DNA of 64,000 nt from Semisulcospira habei (taxonomy: Eukaryota; Mollusca; Gastropoda; Semisulcospiridae): NCBI GenBank assembly GCA_036245525.1, contig BTPG01000003.1:207165842-207229841 (forward strand), written 5' to 3'. The translations under genes and the position numbers were made by a program. This document shows positions 1 to 13,789 of the stretch, one piece after another (positions within the stretch are counted from its first letter, which is position 1; each line of letters begins with the position of its first letter). The notes beneath the pieces are model-generated. The model was given only the letters and a program-made list of their open reading frames with translations. It was not told the origin of the DNA and made no database searches.

Positions 1-430
1 TAAAAAGATCAGGAACACAACCTGACACGAGTGAAAAGCTCAGAATTCTGGTTAATATTGGCATTAAGTCGAATGAACATGCATTCAGTAACGGTAGCAG
101 GAATTGGATCAAGTGCAGAAATCTTGCTTGGGCACTGAGTCAAAAGAACCTCAATTAATCTCTCTGACACTGGTACAAACTGAGAGAGGGGAGTACATGC
201 AAAGACAGGACTGGAACAGTCATGATCAGCAACATTATCTGTCAAAGTGTCAAGCTCAGCTCGGATGTCTGAAACTTTCTTGTAAAAAACAATTCACAAA
301 ACCTGTCTGGCAGTTCAGAACTGGGAAGGCATGATGGCAGTGAGGAATCTTTACTGTTGCCGAACAGTTCATCAGAGACCTGGAACAGCGTTTCTGTAGA
401 CTTATGTAGACTTATGTGTCCCGTGGCAGG
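1..430 (-). pseudogene. CR1-like reverse transcriptase fragment
   Basis: Two overlapping minus-strand frames read like the linker just before the RT domain of CR1-clade non-LTR elements. One has STETLFQVSDELFGNSKDS followed by SELPDRFCELFF; the next has FVPVSERLIEVLL and then ALDPIPATVTEC, matching the usual 'F.PV.E..V..LL...P.KSC.LDPIP' pattern. The frames do not join without shifts and no palm motif remains, so this is a decayed piece. It may continue left of the window. It lies in the expected 3' part of gene B. Confidence 0.5.
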
Positions 431-536
431 GCAGGGGTTGAACTGGAGCCGCCATTTGCTTGATTTCGACGTTATGACTGCAAATAGTGATGACTCCACC
501 CTTAACTCGCTAAATTGATCACTCGCACCTGTTTAT

Positions 537-589
537 CCCTTTTACCCCTACGAGTGCATTTTCCAAATTTTGGAAGTGTTACATATTAA
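537..589. mobile_element. Left part of a palindromic MITE (family A) split by a retrotransposon
   Basis: The CCAAATTTTGG block followed by a degenerate GCGTCATCTAAC-like segment matches the conserved left flank of the family A elements elsewhere in the window. The matching right part resumes at 4491, on the other side of the CR1/L2 copy. Confidence 0.5.
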
Positions 590-765
590 AAAATAATAAT
601 AATTACGGTATTTATAATGCGCTTATCTTATAATAATTATAACTCTAAGCGCGCACTCACAACTTGCACACGCATGCGCACGCTCTAGACAATGATTCAC
701 GTACCACAAATAGTGAAAATACATTACGACGGTCAGCTTGGGGTGGGGAGTGTGGTGATATAGTG

Positions 766-3700
766 CTAGAACTGTTGAAAGAGGTGAGTTTTGAGGGCGG
801 ACTGGAAGGAGGAGAGAGAGTGTTTCTGACGGAGAGAGAGTGGGAGAGTGTTCCAGGTGGATGGACCGTAGACGGAGAAGAAGTGGGGGTCGAAAGTGCT
901 GAGTTTGGTGCGGGGGATGAGGAGGCGGAGAGGGTCGGAGGCGGAGCGGGGGGAGCGGGAAGGAGTGTAGTGTAGGGGTGAAGTAAGTTGGAGATAGGTA
1001 GGAGCGTAGTTGTTCAGGGATTTGTAGCAGAGAGACAGAATCTTGTATTGGATGCGTTGGGGGATGGGGAGCCAGTGAAGGAGCTTGAGCAGGGGAGTAA
1101 TGTGGTCCGATTTTTTCTTTCTGAGGACGAGGCGGGCAGCATTGTTCTGGACGCGCTGGAGAGTTAGAGTGGTGGATTGAGGAAGGCCGGAAAGGAGAGA
1201 GTTGCAGTAGTCGATGCGAGATAAGATGAGAGAGACAGCGAGTTTGGTGGCAGCTTCGGTAGTGAGGTATTTTCTGATCTGACTGATGCGGCGGAGGTGG
1301 AAATAACATGCCTGGGCCGTGGCGGAGACGAAGCTGGTCACGGAAAGAGCGGAATCGAGGATAACGCGAGGTTCTTGACCGAGTCAGAGAGGGAGATGGG
1401 GGTGCTGTCAAGTTGAAGGTGGAGAGAGGGAGGGAGCTGGGAAAGTTTCTGGCGAGTGCTTACCAGCATGGCTTCCGTTTTGTCGTCGTTCAGTTTGAGC
1501 TTCTTTGCTGTCATCCAGTTTTTCACGTCTTCGTAGCAGTCAGCCGTGCGAGTCAGTAGTGTCTGAGTGTTGTCGAGTTTCTCTTTGTCTAGTAGTTGTG
1601 AGTCGTCAGCGTAGAGATGGTGATGTATGTAGTGAGACTGGATGATGTTGGACAGGGGAGAGGTGTAGAGTGTGAAAAGGACCGGGCCCAGGACGGACCC
1701 CTGTGGAACGCCGCAGGAGAGCGTGACTGGGTTGGAGGAGACGCCGTCGATGGTGACGGACTGCTGTCTGTCGGAGAGGTAGGAGAGAAACCAGGAGTGA
1801 GCAGTCAGTGATGCCAAAGGAGTGGTGAAGGCGGTGGAGGAGGATAGAGTGGTCTTTGGTGTCGAAGGCGGCAGAGAGATCGAGTAGCGTAAGAAGGGAG
1901 ATGTTGCCCGAGTCGGTGGAGAGAAGCAGGTCGTTTAGGATATGTAGAAGGGCTGTTTCAGTGCTGTGATGTTGCGATAGGCAGACTGGAAGGGACTGAG
2001 GAGGTTGTTGTCGGCGAGGTGGAGGTTGAGCTGGTTGAGGACAACCTTCTCAAGAAGCTTGGACAGGAAAGAGAGATTGGAGACTGAGCGGTAGTTCTTG
2101 AGTTCGTTTGGGTCGAGGTTGTGTTTTTTTAGGAGAGGACGGACGATGGCGGACTTTAAGATATCGGGGACGGTGCCATTCTCTAGAGATGTGTTGATGT
2201 CGGTAATGAAGGGCAAACGTTTTGGAAAACCGTCCCGGTAGAGAGAGGTTGGGAGGGGGTCGAGTTCGCAGGTTTGAAGGGCATGGACTTTATGGTCTTG
2301 AGGACTTCATCCTGAGAGACGGGGCGGAAGGACGAGAGGGGAGTGCCGGAAAAAAAGGGAGGGGGTGGGGGGTGTCAGGAAGGCAAGGCGGAGAAGGCCG
2401 GGTGTCGAGTGTGTTGCGCAGAGTTTGGATTTTGTCGGAGAAATAGGTGGAAAAAGCGGACGGGAGTTCTTCTTTGCTGTATGTGTTGAGGAGAGGAGAG
2501 TCTTTCGAAGTGAATAGGAGTGTGTTCATGGTAGCGTAGAGGGTTTTGGAAGAAGTGGATTTCAGGATTTTGTTTTGAAGATATTTACGTTTAGAGTCGG
2601 AGATCATTCTGCAGACTCTGGATCTGGTGGTTTGGAAGATCTGTCTGTGAACGGTGAGGTCAGATGAGCGCCAGCGGCGTTCCGCTTGTCGGCGCTTGCG
2701 CTTGGCCTCAGCTATGTCGTCAGTGAGCCAGTGGGAGGGGAGTCGGCTGGGTATGGAGCATGTGGTGACAGGGGCATGGGTGTCTAGAAGTTTTCGAAGG
2801 GAGGAATCGAAATGGGATGCAAGATGAGGAGAGGGGGCGGGGTCCATGAGAAGGTCGAGGTGGTGAGATGGAAGCACAGCAGAGGTATCAGAGTCGTAGA
2901 AGAGTTGATCGGAGGTGCGGGTGATGATCCAGTGGAGGGTGTGGCCGAGTTGGTGGGTGGGTTTAGTGATGTGTTGTGTAAGATTGTGGCTTGAAAGTGA
3001 CGAGCAAAGGCGTTTTTTGTTAGGGTGGTCGGGTTTGTCGAAGTGAAAGTTGAAGTCGATAAGAAGGATGTGTTTTCCGGGTCGTGCGCTGTAGTGGCCA
3101 AGGAGGAGGTCGAACTCGGTGAGGAACATGGAGTTTGTGAGTTTGTTTTGAGAGCTTGGAGGGGTACATAGATAGATACATAGATAGATTGGAGCGATAG
3201 ATACATGAGAAGATGAGGGACTCGCCAGGGAGTGTTGCTACGGCCTCGACAGATTCAAAGGAGGGATGAGCAAAAGGGAGAGACTGAGAGAAGGAAAGGT
3301 GAGCAGAAAGACAGTCCCTGTAGATGATGGCAATGCCACCCCTCTGAAAGTACGCGGAAAGGAGGCCAGGCGGTAGCCACTCGGAGTGACGCTGGCGATG
3401 ATGGGTTCATCGCCAGCTAAGCGGAGCCAAGTTTCGGTGATCACGACAACATCTAGGTCATTTTCTAGAATGAAATCTGAAATCACGTCGGCTTTGCCAT
3501 CTTTGCAGACAGACTGTGCATTGAACAGACACAGTTTCAGGTTGGATGAGCCAGAAGAGGAAGAGGGAGAAGAAACGGACGAAGAAGAGGACAAAGGAAG
3601 AGGAGGGTGGGGAGGGGGGACAGAGGATGGAGGGGGAGGGAGGGATAGAGGGGGGAGGATGAAAAGACGGGGAAGGAGAACCAGGCAAGAAAGAGGATGC

Positions 3701-4196
3701 GAGAGGGGGGAGGGGGAGGGGGGAGGAGGAGGAAGGGGAGTGGGAAAAGCTGAGGTAGAGGGAGGGGGAGGGCGAAGGGGTGGAGAAAGGGGGGAAGAGA
3801 GGACGAGGAGGAAAAAGCAGGCGAAGGAGGAGGGGGTGAGGGGAGGAAGGGGGAGGAGGGCGGGGTGGGAGGGGGCGGCCGAGGAGAGCAGGGAGGGGTA
3901 GATGAGAAAGAGAGGAAAAGAAATGGGAGAAGAAGGAAGGGAGGTGGAGGAGGCGGGGCGAGGCGGAAGGGGTAGAACTGCATAGGAAAAGGGGAAGAAG
4001 TGTGTGGTTGTGTTTGTGGTGGTGAGTCCCGCCTTTTGCTAATTCCGCCCCTACGGCCTCTCTTTCGCGATCGGATGCCGCGTAAGGCATCTGCAACACT
4101 GTCAGTGGCACCGGCCGCGCGGTAGGTGGCGTGGCGACGTAGAGATAGCAGTTGTAGGCGTGTGTATCTGATGAGCATGATTGTTTGTGAGGACAA
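766..4196 (-). pseudogene. Broken EN-RT polyprotein of CR1/L2 copy 1
   Basis: Read on the minus strand, the protein parts are: a basic N-terminal stretch (RKRGRRGG near 4040); a Pro/Ser-rich region; the APE endonuclease start [11 protein letters not shown] with VVVITETWL (3594 downwards); GKHILLIDFNFHFDKP near 3070; an RT part with [14 protein letters not shown] and [10 protein letters not shown] (1817-1338); and a C-terminal region ending THLFQQF at 766. At least five frame changes separate these parts. Next to copy 2, the GDFN motif reads IDFN and the RT palm is missing between the pieces near 2216 and 1817. This copy is not functional. Confidence 0.85.
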
Positions 4197-4226
4197 GAAA
4201 GAGGAAGACGAGAAGTGGGTTCAGTA

Positions 4227-4229
<3 letters not shown>

Positions 4230-4285
<56 letters not shown>

Positions 4286-4296
4286 AGAGAGAGAGT

Positions 4297-4363
<67 letters not shown>
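4230..4363. repeat. (GT)n microsatellite inside CR1/L2 copy 1
   Basis: Nearly pure GT repeat with one GAGAGAGAGTAA interruption. The same place in copy 2 (16676-16820) holds a CA tract, so the microsatellite belongs to the 5' leader of this retroelement family. Confidence 0.95.
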
Positions 4364-4364
<1 letters not shown>

Positions 4365-4490
4365 CGGTGTGTGCCGGTGTGTGTGTGAGCGGTGTGGTAG
4401 GGGAGCGACCTGATTTCCGGTCGGTCAGCGGCGAGATCGGGCAATGGCGCCGAAAGTGGGGAGGGCGAGATGTCGACCGGAGAGCACACG

Positions 4491-4650
4491 ATTATTTACC
4501 TGTTGCAGGGGGGTGGATTGACCATGATAATTCAAGGGTAGTGCCAGATTAGCTTGGCGCTTGAAGGCGCCAAGCTAATCTGGCACTACCCTTGAATTAT
4601 CATGGTCAATCAATCCCTTGCTCTAGGGTGTTGGGGCTAAAAGAGTTTAT
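4491..4650. mobile_element. Palindromic MITE family A, right part with complete hairpin
   Basis: Positions 4514-4613 form a long inverted repeat around a short loop. The arms read ACCATGATAATTCAAGGG then TAGTGCCAGATTAGCTTGGC, mirrored on the right. The outer right end resembles the family terminus (GGGGCTAAAAGAG). The left terminus is missing because the CR1/L2 copy ends at 4490; its remainder is at 537-589. Confidence 0.8.
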
Positions 4651-4804
4651 TCTGACGTCGTACATTACGTCAAGGTTACCGATGAAATTACAAAAGAAAT
4701 ACAACATGTTCTGCTGTTAAATTACTGTTACGTTCGAGTCTTGTAATCATCTCTTCCCGTTATCACAACTACTTTAAATACAATTAAGGTAATAATATAC
4801 TAAC

Positions 4805-4939
4805 CTGCACACATGTTTCCAATGTATCCACCTTGGCAGCCTCCAGTGCACAATCCAGTATCATGCCCACAGTCATCCATGTTCACACAGTGACCACACA
4901 CCTCACTGCAGTTTGGGCCGTACAGTCCTCTAGGACATT
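4805..4939 (-). CDS. Gene B exon 8: EGF-like repeat
   Basis: 135-base exon, phase 1 on both sides (acceptor TTTACAG, donor GTTAGT). It encodes ECPRGLYGPNCSEVCGHC, then a DDC..DTGLC segment and GGYIGNMC, an eight-cysteine laminin/MEGF-type EGF module. Its closest relative in the window is gene A exon 36248-36382, which directly precedes the membrane exon there. This suggests it is the last EGF module of gene B, with membrane exons further left. Confidence 0.85.
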
Positions 4940-5091
4940 CTGTAAATACACGCATTCTCGCTTGTTACCGTTCATATGAGCACTCCCTCGTTTACGGCTA
5001 TGAAAGCTTTAACCCGCAAAGGTCTACCTGACGCAGACGGTGTTTTGGCAATCTTCGTTAAAGCAAGATAAATTATATATATATTATATAT

Positions 5092-5623
<532 letters not shown>

Positions 5624-5693
5624 AATTAAATTTAAAAAAATACAAATAAAATAAGCACACCTCTATGTCCCAGAAACATGGATTAAAGTAGCG

Positions 5694-5766
5694 GCAGCAA
5701 GAGGCATAGATCCTCATGAGCCCCCGCAACTGCGGGGGCTCATGATGATCTATACCTTTTGCAGAT
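5694..5766. mobile_element. Palindromic MITE family B hairpin
   Basis: Arms AAGAGGCATAGATCCTCATG then AGCCCCCGC face GCGGGGGCTCATGATGATCT on the right around a tiny loop. This is one of about ten copies in the window. Confidence 0.75.
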
Positions 5767-6167
5767 GGGTGTTGTTGAATTTTTCTTTGCAGTATACGGG
5801 TTAAAAGCAAATAGACCAAAGAAAAAACTCCTCATTAGACCACGGGACAGACGGTAAATAAACAAGATGCATGTGCTCGCAGTTCACATACGAATGCATG
5901 TTTTCTGGTCGGTGATGCTTATAACTCAACAATGGTTAACACATTTCGCGCGGCGGAGTGGGGGGGGGGGGGGTGGGAACCAACAGAACACACACCCAAC
6001 CTCAAGAGGTTATAGATTCTCTAGCAGTTGCGAGACCTTAAGAGATTTAAAACCAATGACGCGTATGCCTCGTGTTCTGTATAAAGCTCACTGAGGTCTT
6101 TGCAAAACTGCTTTTTAACATGAACTATTTACATTAGACTGAGGCTAAAGACAACAGGTAGAGACCC

Positions 6168-6373
6168 TTGACAGCAAGAAAGGTATTTCCCAAATTTTGG
6201 AGGATTCATCTAACGATTATGCATCAGTTGCAGGAGAAAGATCGACCATGATAATTCAAGGGTAGTGCCAGATAAGCTTGGCGCTTTTTGGCGCCAAGCT
6301 AATCTGGCACTACCCTTGAAATATCACGATCGATCTATCTTCTGCTGTAGTGCGTCGGGGTTGAATGAGTTAA
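6168..6373. mobile_element. Palindromic MITE family A
   Basis: Left flank TATTTCCCAAATTTTGGAGG, then a hairpin at 6238-6340, and a right end TTGAATGAGTTAA. The left terminus is degenerate. The arms differ at a few bases (AGATAAGC against GCTAATCT). Confidence 0.8.
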
Positions 6374-6515
6374 TCTATACAGTTTGCACAAGTAACTTAT
6401 ATTAGGGAGGAAATATTCGTCGTGCCGACTTTGGCTTTAGTTGCCCCGCGCACGGCCAACGTCTGTCCGAACACCTTTTTCTCATTGGGATTTTTACACT
6501 TGAAGTCAGGTTTAC

Positions 6516-6647
6516 CTTCATTGCACTGTGGCGGCCACCATCCCGGTTTGCAAGTGCATTGTCCAGTGATTTTGTCACACGCGTCACCATCGCAGTTCTC
6601 GCTGCAGTTTAGGTTGCAGTCGGGTCCGTAGTAGCCGGGAAGGCAGT
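6516..6647 (-). CDS. Gene B exon 7: EGF-like repeat without counterpart in gene A
   Basis: 132-base exon, phase 1 to phase 1 (acceptor AAACAG, donor GTAAAC). It encodes DCLPGYYGPDCNLNCSENC, then a CDKITGQCTCKPGWWPPQC segment: an EGF/laminin-type module with eight cysteines. It is most like exon 12313-12441. No equivalent exon was found in gene A between 36.4 and 39.2 kb, so it was either gained here or lost there. Confidence 0.85.
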
Positions 6648-6881
6648 CTGTTTATACAAGTTACATTACTCTAAATCAGAATCAGGTCAAAAACATTAGC
6701 AAGTTTCCCTTGACAGCAAACGCCCAAGCAGTACACACATGACACAAATCTGACCGAAACCCCAGTAGCCAAACATATTCGGGCCCACTACGCCTGCTAG
6801 ACGCGATCAGCACAGTCATCAAAGGTCCTTGAAACAATACCCCCAGTGGAGTATATGCGCCTTAAAATAATGTTCGGAATG

Positions 6882-8690
<1,809 letters not shown>

Positions 8691-8783
<93 letters not shown>

Positions 8784-8829
8784 AGGGAGGAGAGAGAGAG
8801 AGAGAGACGAAGGGAGGGAGGGAGGGAGG

Positions 8830-8872
<43 letters not shown>

Positions 8873-8888
8873 GGATGGAGGGAGAGAG

Positions 8889-8984
<96 letters not shown>

Positions 8985-9021
8985 AGAGAGGGAGGGAGAG
9001 AGAGAGGGAGAGAGAATGAGA

Positions 9022-9111
<90 letters not shown>

Positions 9112-9125
9112 CAGAGAGAGAGAGA
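8691..9125. repeat. Compound (GA)n tract
   Basis: About 435 bases of GA repeat with GGGA, GACGGAT and GACAGA interruptions. It joins the truncated 5' end of one jockey-like element to the 3' end of another. The long Arg/Glu or Leu/Ser reading frames over it are artefacts. Confidence 0.95.
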
Positions 9126-10685
<1,560 letters not shown>

Positions 10686-10786
10686 CATGTCATGAAGAGA
10701 ACTGTACAGATTAAACACTTTGATGAATACGTGTGTTCAAAGATATTTAAAGAAATAAATTTACAAAGAATTTTAAAGAGCAATAC

Positions 10787-10915
10787 CTTTACACAGAGGC
10801 ATCCTATAGTTGTCCTTACATTCTTCACAAGACCCGTTGACATGGTGACAGGGGACATCACCACTGCAGACTCCGCACTCTTCACAGTTGAGTCCGTAAC
10901 GACCGGCTTCGCACT
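10787..10915 (-). CDS. Gene B exon 6: EGF-like repeat
   Basis: 129-base exon, phase 1 to phase 1 (acceptor CACAG, donor GTATTG). It encodes ECEAGRYGLNCEECGVCSGD, then PCHHVNGSCEECKDNY and a final MPLC. It is almost the same as gene A exon 39263-39391. A jockey-like element begins about 100 bases into the following intron. Confidence 0.87.
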
Positions 10916-11021
10916 CTGTGTTGAATATTGTATACATATATCATGACTGTACCGTGACAGCAAAAAACAAACAAACAAACAAAAAACAAAAAACAAACTT
11001 TGGCAGTGGAGTAGGAAGATT

Positions 11022-11170
11022 TATTATTATTATTATTACATGGTATTTATATGGCGCATTTCTCATATTTATAATATAACTCAATGCGCAGAATGTAGCC
11101 GCGAACTGAACCCAACAAGCACGCTCACGTGAATCACGCGCATTCACTCACACACTGTACGTAAACACAG
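11022..11170 (-). mobile_element. LINE/SINE 3'-end fragment with ATT tail
   Basis: An ATT repeat is followed by TGGTATTTATATGGCGCATT, the same tail architecture as the CR1/L2 3' ends here (short ATT repeat plus a GGTATTTATA-GCGC block). No coding part was seen. Confidence 0.4.
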
Positions 11171-11409
11171 AACATTCACGTGGTCACGAAGATTTCAATG
11201 GGAGGTAGGGCCCAACGTAAGGAAATGTTGGTCAGTTGGTTGTGCAATGCTCAAAATAAGGTCCAAAATCACACTCCCGCTCCCCTTTCTGTTTATTATT
11301 ATTATTATTATTATTATTATTTATTTATTTTTTAATTTTTGTTACAATATACGTTAATGGTAGCAGAGGTTTCTACACGGATCCGTGTAAGCCTAAGGGA
11401 TATCCAAAT

Positions 11410-11455
11410 AACTATTGTACCCCTCTCCGCCGAAGGATTGATGGGTACAATAGTT
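11410..11455. repeat. Short inverted repeat
   Basis: AACTATTGTACCC and its exact complement GGGTACAATAGTT, separated by 20 bases. It is not related to hairpin families A or B. Confidence 0.7.
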
Positions 11456-11665
11456 CTTTTACCTCCCGCATGTCTGCTGGGTTATTGTAGCAGACCCTTG
11501 TCAACAACAGCGTATTTATTTTAATTCCTCCGCTATATTAGTAAATGTTGTCAATTTGATAACACTAAAAACTGCGCCGGCGGCTTGCTCTATAGCTCGG
11601 GCTGACCTCATTACATGTTCTGACCCCTGAGTGCTAACGCTAGGATTCATCCGCGCAAAAACACC

Positions 11666-11780
<115 letters not shown>

Positions 11781-12069
11781 AATCATGCAGTTGGGTCGTC
11801 GGTGGAGAGGTTATTGAGCATATCATGTGGGATCTCTGGTACTTTGTAGCATGTCTTTGTCAACGGCTGGCGAGTTGGATCTAAAAGGAAGTGCTCAAGG
11901 GATGAAGGGATCTGTGCATTTGTCAAGAGTTGAATGATCTCATTTTGCACTTGTGCTGTAATCCACCAACACGTCCCTGCGGTCTGCGTGTTTACAACTC
12001 CGGCAGCACATACAATGGAGTAAGTATAGTTTGGTCATTCGGTGGAACATGCTGAATGTTGGCATTATG

Positions 12070-12278
12070 TCAACCCATTCAGCCCTGACGCACTACGGCA
12101 GGAGATGGGTCGACCATGATAATTCAATGGTAGTGCCAGACTAGCTTGCTGTCGAGAGCGCCAAGCTAATCTTGCACTGCCCTTGAATTATGTCGATCCA
12201 TCTCCTGCAACTTGTGCATAGTCATTAGATGACGCCTTCAAATTTTGGGAAATACGACCGTCGGGCTGAATGAGTTAA
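12070..12278. mobile_element. Palindromic MITE family A
   Basis: Outer ends CAACCCATTCAGCCCTGACG and GGGCTGAATGAGTTAA are inverted repeats. The core hairpin is at 12107-12210 and its arms have diverged near the tip. It lies in reverse orientation relative to the copies at 29432 and 31305. Confidence 0.85.
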
Positions 12279-12312
12279 AACAATTCTAAATTAGAAATCA
12301 GGGTCTCCTTAC

Positions 12313-12441
12313 TGTCACGACAATCGGGTGGATTCCATCCAGGTTTGCACGTGCAGTGTCCTGTGACCTTGTTGCACACGTCATCACAGTTACTGCTGCA
12401 GTTGAGGATGCAGTCTGGACCATACTTTGCACCGAGGCACT
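12313..12441 (-). CDS. Gene B exon 5: EGF-like repeat
   Basis: 129-base exon, phase 1 to phase 1 (acceptor AACAG, donor GTAAGG). It encodes ECLGAKYGPDCILNCSSNC, then DDVCNKVTGHCTCKPGW and NPPDC. The counterpart in gene A is 41986-42114. Typical MEGF/scavenger-receptor F EGF module. Confidence 0.87.
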
Positions 12442-12567
12442 CTGTTATCAAAGTAAAATATGACTTGAAAAGCAACGAAAGTGACGTCAGAAGCGTCAAG
12501 AACAGTCAATGTGCGCGCTAGAACACACTCTGTCAACTTATATACATGCGTGTGAGCGTACACACAT

Positions 12568-12569
<2 letters not shown>

Positions 12570-12607
<38 letters not shown>

Positions 12608-12656
12608 ACACACATAAACACACAGCAACACACACACACACAGACACACACACACA

Positions 12657-12719
<63 letters not shown>
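12570..12719. repeat. (CA)n microsatellite
   Basis: About 150 bases of CA repeat with AACA and GACA interruptions in the short intron between gene B exons 4 and 5. The gene A paralogue has a CA tract in its matching intron (42239-42297), so the tract probably predates the duplication. Confidence 0.95.
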
Positions 12720-12721
<2 letters not shown>

Positions 12722-12928
12722 CAAGTCCGCACTTTTGCCCGTCTTCACTGCAGTGTGTGATTGCTTTGTAAGGATCGGAGAGAACCATACATGATTTAGT
12801 CAACATGGTGCTCGGCAATGAAAATTAAATACAACACACGCTACTTGCTGCGACCATTTCTACACATCTTCCCTTGTACTGAATTCATCAGTATATGTCC
12901 GACAAACATGAGTGTGCCTGACATTTAC

Positions 12929-13069
12929 CTTGAGTACACAGTGGCGGCTGTAGTCCTGGGTTCATACACCCTGGGTCACAGCGTCCCGTCACCTTGTCAC
13001 ACGGAGCACCGTCACGGCACTCACCACACACCCGGTCACAACCCTTGCCCCAGAAACGGGCGCTGCAAC
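12929..13069 (-). CDS. Gene B exon 4: EGF-like repeat following the lectin domain
   Basis: 141-base exon, phase 1 to phase 1 (acceptor CATACAG, donor GTAAAT). It encodes GCSARFWGKGCDRVCGECRD, then GAPCDKVTGRCDPGC and PPLCTQ. Spliced to the lectin exon at 20881 it reads QVW-S-CSARFW, keeping the frame. Paralogue: 42319-42459. Confidence 0.87.
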
Positions 13070-13291
13070 CTGTATGAGAAATAATTTGAAGTTCTAGACC
13101 TGTACATAACCCTTTGGTTGTCGTTAGCACTTTTAATGGAGGTGATTATTACACCTTAACAGTCGCAAAGCAAAAGGGTTATGTGTAGACATTAGAAAAC
13201 TGCCATTATCTTCTTTGCACTTTGGTGGGTTTGAGCGGGGACATATTTTTCATTGCTTCTAGTGTGCAGCTTACAGAAGGAAAGACATTTG

Positions 13292-13365
13292 ACTTATTCG
13301 AGACGTGACGTATAAGGATACACGGCGAAAGCCGTTTATTTGCACACGTCACGTCTCGAATGAGT
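13292..13365. repeat. Inverted repeat with internal small hairpin
   Basis: ACTTATTCGAGACGTGACGT is mirrored by ACGTCACGTCTCGAATGAGT, and the spacer itself holds CGGCGAAAGCCG. It is a third palindrome type, unrelated to families A and B. Confidence 0.75.
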
Positions 13366-13789
13366 AAACATAGCTATAGAGAATGGAGCAACCCAACAAA
13401 GAAGAAGAAAACACGCTTACAAAAGACAGTTACAACACAAATTGGGTCCCAACCCGAAACTGTACGGGCCTGTGGAGGTGCTACAGAAGACCACAGATTT
13501 CATTTTGAGAGCCAATTTCCAAGTGTGACGGCGTTCGAGAAGAAAAAGAAGAAGGGTCCTAACCCACTCCCCATCCACCCCCACTCCCCACCCCTCCCCA
13601 TCCCTTCTCCCCGCCCCCCCCCCCCCACCTGCATCTTCACACAACAAAAGGATAAATGGTAAATTGTGCACTTGTGTGTATGTATATTCTGAAAAAAATA
13701 TTTTAAACTGAAAATTTAATAAAGTGAGATGTAGCTGACTTTTCTAAGCGTGTTTCTTTCCTCGTTGTTTTGTTACTCAAGATATCCCT

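Larger units (their letters stand above)
590..4490 (-). mobile_element. CR1/L2-type non-LTR retrotransposon, copy 1 (5'-truncated)
   Basis: This block is the reverse complement of most of the plus-strand copy at 16164-20552. The 3' end lies at 590-650 and carries the same short ATT-rich tail and the GCGC-ATTATAAATACC block. Homology to copy 2 stops at about 4490, while copy 2 continues roughly 400 bases further 5', so this copy is 5'-truncated. It contains the same internal (CA/TG)n tract and C/T-rich leader. It sits inside a family A MITE. Confidence 0.85.

Noticed and set aside
4181..4552. Cys-Val or His-Thr repeat frames
   Set aside because: They come from (GT)n/(CA)n microsatellites, as at 12390-12818, 16546-16866, 20560-20808, 29596-29923 and 42149-42517.
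13550..13640. C-rich Pro/His frame
   Set aside because: It is a low-complexity C run next to A-rich sequence, with no splice or coding support.
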